A stretch of 18,796 nucleotides of DNA from Pseudomonas sp. PGPPP3 (GTDB taxonomy: Bacteria > Pseudomonadota > Gammaproteobacteria > Pseudomonadales > Pseudomonadaceae): NCBI GenBank assembly GCA_002256055.1, contig NKIE01000003.1, positions 1 to 18,796 of the forward strand, read 5' to 3'. This document shows, piece after piece, positions 17,042 through 18,796 of the stretch. The position numbers and the translations under genes were made by a program. Under the pieces are notes generated by a model. That model saw only the letters and a list, made by a program, of their open reading frames with translations. It was not told the origin of the DNA and did not search any database. Numbering within the stretch: position 1 is the stretch's first letter; the number at the start of each line of letters is the position of its first letter.

Positions 17042-18395
17042 ATATTTTATACTTGGCACCCGTCCAAGCACCCCCTCTACCGATTGAATAATATAAGACT
17101 TCTTGCCTAGCAATATATTTCGATACAAACAAATTCCGCCCGTCAAAAATCACTGCATGTTTAAGTTGTTGCTTAATAAACTCAAAATCTGGTGCCTTAA
17201 AAGCCTGCCACTCAGTGACGATCACCAATGCATCCGCACCTTTAAGCGCCGCCTCTTTAGTTCCACACAAACTAAAATCATCGCGACAACCGTAAATGCG
17301 TTGCGCCTCGTCCATGGCCTCAGGGTCATAAGCCTGCACCTTAGCGCCGGCCCTCCACAGTGCCTCCATCAGCACGCGGCTTGGCGCATCGCGCATGTCA
17401 TCGGTATTGGGTTTAAAACTCAGGCCCCACAAGGCAAAAGTTTTACCTTGTAACTCGCCTTTAAAGTGCTGGTGAATTTTCTGAAACAGCACGGTCTTTT
17501 GCTGGTTGTTGCGTGCCTCAACCGCTTTAAGCAGTTTGGCGTCAAAGTCGATGTTGTCTGCCGTTCGGATTAACGCTTGCACGTCTTTGGGGAAGCACGA
17601 GCCGCCGTAACCGGCACCTGCGTATATAAAGTGGTAGCCAATGCGCGGGTCAGAACCAATGCCTTGACGCACCATTTCAATATCAGCCCCCAAGCGCTCA
17701 GCCAAGTTGGCCATTTCGTTCATAAAGCTGATTTTGGTGGCGAGCATGCAGTTGGCGGCGTACTTGGTTAACTCGGCGCTGCGCACGTCCATGATGATGA
17801 TTTTTTCATGGTTACGATTGAAGGGCGCATACAACTCACGCAGTACTTCTTCGGTGTCTTTGCTGGCGGTGCCAATGATGATTCGATCGGGCCGCATGCA
17901 GTCGGCAACGGCGGAGCCTTCTTTGAGAAACTCAGGGTTGGAGGCCACATCAAAGACCAAGTCTTCCCGGCCACGTTGGGCCAGTACATCGCGTATGCAG
18001 GCGCTAACAAGATCCGCCGTGCCGACGGGCACGGTGGACTTATCAATGATGATCTGCGAGCGCTCCATGTGCTGGCCAATGGTCTGCGCGACGGCCAATA
18101 CATATTTAAGGTCTGCCGAGCCGTCTTCATCAGGCGGTGTGCCCACAGCAATAAATTGCACTTCGCCGTGCTTGACGCCTTCGGCGGCATCCGTTGTGAA
18201 GTGCAGGCGGCCGGCGTTGCTGTTCTCTTTAACGAGGTTTTCCAAGCCCGGCTCATAGATGGGAATAACGCCGAGTTTTAGACGCTCGACTTTTTGCGTA
18301 TCAACATCGACACACATCACGTCATGCCCCACTTCGGCCAGTACAGCCCCCTGTACCAAACCAACGTAACCAATGCCGAAGACGGTAACTTTCAT
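17040..18395 (-). CDS. ugd: UDP-glucose 6-dehydrogenase
   Basis: This NAD-dependent enzyme of 451 residues oxidises UDP-glucose to UDP-glucuronate in the cytoplasm. It has the Rossmann motif GIGYVG (7-12), [11 protein letters not shown] (45-55), [13 protein letters not shown] (84-96), [11 protein letters not shown] (152-162) and the catalytic loop [10 protein letters not shown] (262-271) with nucleophile Cys267. [13 protein letters not shown] marks the C-terminal domain. The combination separates it from GDP-mannose dehydrogenases such as AlgD. AAGGA lies six bases before the ATG. It is separated from the wcaJ-like gene by 92 bases that hold a GC-rich hairpin, and it is followed within eight bases by wzx. 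Its product points to an acidic polymer. Confidence 0.95.
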   Translation of the reverse strand: MKVTVFGIGYVGLVQGAVLAEVGHDVMCVDVDTQKVERLKLGVIPIYEPGLENLVKENSNAGRLHFTTDAAEGVKHGEVQFIAVGTPPDEDGSADLKYVLAVAQTIGQHMERSQIIIDKSTVPVGTADLVSACIRDVLAQRGREDLVFDVASNPEFLKEGSAVADCMRPDRIIIGTASKDTEEVLRELYAPFNRNHEKIIIMDVRSAELTKYAANCMLATKISFMNEMANLAERLGADIEMVRQGIGSDPRIGYHFIYAGAGYGGSCFPKDVQALIRTADNIDFDAKLLKAVEARNNQQKTVLFQKIHQHFKGELQGKTFALWGLSFKPNTDDMRDAPSRVLMEALWRAGAKVQAYDPEAMDEAQRIYGCRDDFSLCGTKEAALKGADALVIVTEWQAFKAPDFEFIKQQLKHAVIFDGRNLFVSKYIARQEVLYYSIGRGGAWTGAKYKI

Positions 18396-18416
18396 GCTGA
18401 TTCCTTCTGCATACGA

Positions 18417-18433
18417 CAGCCGCCCAGCGGCTG
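18417..18433. repeat. GC-rich hairpin in the ugd leader
   Basis: A perfect seven-base inverted repeat, CAGCCGC and GCGGCTG, surrounds a three-base loop, between the wcaJ-like stop and the ugd ribosome binding site. No T run follows on either strand, so it is not a canonical terminator. It could affect mRNA processing or stability in the spacer. Confidence 0.5.
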
Positions 18434-18487
18434 GTACTGAGTGTGAGCGTCAAATTAATACCGGTGATGTCGGTGACTTAACTCGCG

Positions 18488-18796
18488 TTAATACACATCC
18501 TGCGATAACAACGTAAACGGAGTTTTGACCAAGATTTTAAAATCCAGCCAGAGCGACCAGTTGTTGATATAGGCAAGGTCCAACTCGATGCGCCGTTCCA
18601 TTTTCTCCAGGGTGTCAGTTTCACCCCGGCAGCCGCAGATCTGCGCCAGGCCAGTCATGCCGGGTTTGATCCGGTGGCGGGCCATGTAGGCGTCGATTTT
18701 GTCGGTGTAGTAATCGTTGTGGGAAATGGCGTGGGGCCGTGGGCCAACCAGGGCCATGTCGCCTTGCAGGACGTTGAACAGTTGCGGCAATTCATC
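18488..18796 (-). CDS. wcaJ: Undecaprenyl-phosphate sugar phosphotransferase, WcaJ-like (partial)
   Basis: This is the C-terminal part (about 102 residues) of a bacterial sugar transferase whose 5' end lies beyond the window. Such enzymes move hexose-1-phosphate, usually glucose or galactose, from UDP-sugar to undecaprenyl phosphate, starting repeat-unit assembly. The catalytic-domain motifs DELPQLFNVL, GDMALVGPRPHA and KPGMTGLAQICGCRGET are present, followed by the conserved DLAYINNWSLWLDFKIL. The close match to the WcaJ-type ending suggests glucose-1-phosphate as substrate. The N-terminal membrane domains cannot be seen. It is the first gene of the locus in this window and is followed by the 92-base spacer before ugd. 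Confidence 0.92.
   Translation of the reverse strand, partial: DELPQLFNVLQGDMALVGPRPHAISHNDYYTDKIDAYMARHRIKPGMTGLAQICGCRGETDTLEKMERRIELDLAYINNWSLWLDFKILVKTPFTLLSQDVY

Overview
The window looks like a chromosomal segment of a high-GC gammaproteobacterium, most likely Pseudomonas in the broad sense. The reasons are the GC-rich housekeeping flank, a flank gene that resembles a Pseudomonas-type conserved protein as I remember it, and a bifunctional GDP-mannose pyrophosphorylase/phosphomannose isomerase. The genus is an inference, because no rRNA or other marker gene is present.

Layout. (1) Positions 1-3515 are ordinary flank. They hold the tail of an unidentified + strand gene, a + strand conserved protein with a degenerate Nudix-like motif, a bidirectional terminator, and two tandem minus-strand acyl-CoA dehydrogenase-family genes. 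(2) Positions 3698-5056 hold a + strand O-antigen ligase/polymerase-type membrane protein. (3) Positions 5102-18796 hold a long minus-strand exopolysaccharide locus. Read in the direction of transcription it runs: wcaJ-like initiating sugar-phosphate transferase (cut by the window edge), ugd, wzx flippase, wzy polymerase, a GT4 glycosyltransferase, a wcaF-like acetyltransferase, a GT2 glycosyltransferase, gmd, fcl, a wcaI-like GT4, galE, manC, a 70-residue MqsA/YgiT-type zinc-finger protein and a VanZ-like protein.

How the genes work together. ManC makes GDP-mannose, Gmd and Fcl convert it to GDP-L-fucose, Ugd makes UDP-glucuronate and GalE interconverts UDP-glucose and UDP-galactose. The WcaJ-like enzyme loads the first sugar on undecaprenyl phosphate. 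The GT4, GT2 and WcaI-like enzymes extend the repeat unit and the WcaF-like enzyme probably acetylates it. Wzx flips the unit and Wzy polymerises it. This is a colanic-acid-like, Wzx/Wzy-dependent, fucose-containing polymer locus. Chain-length control and export genes (Wza/Wzc type) are not in the window. They could lie beyond the wcaJ edge or elsewhere.

Base composition is mosaic. The wzx-wzy core and the GT2 gene are AT-rich (hand-counted 60-base samples of 28-38% GC), the sugar-nucleotide genes are intermediate, and the flanks reach about 70% GC. That is the usual mark of an exchanged polysaccharide cassette. Many genes abut or overlap by a few bases, and several use GTG or TTG starts, so translational coupling is likely.

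I found no clear case for an entirely new system. The points most worth following are the same-frame acyl-CoA dehydrogenase pair, in which one partner appears to lack the catalytic glutamate, the cryptic Nudix-like motif, the orphan MqsA-type zinc domain, and the second polymerase/ligase at the cluster edge. No tRNA, rRNA, CRISPR array or insertion sequence was seen. No gap between genes exceeds 300 bases.
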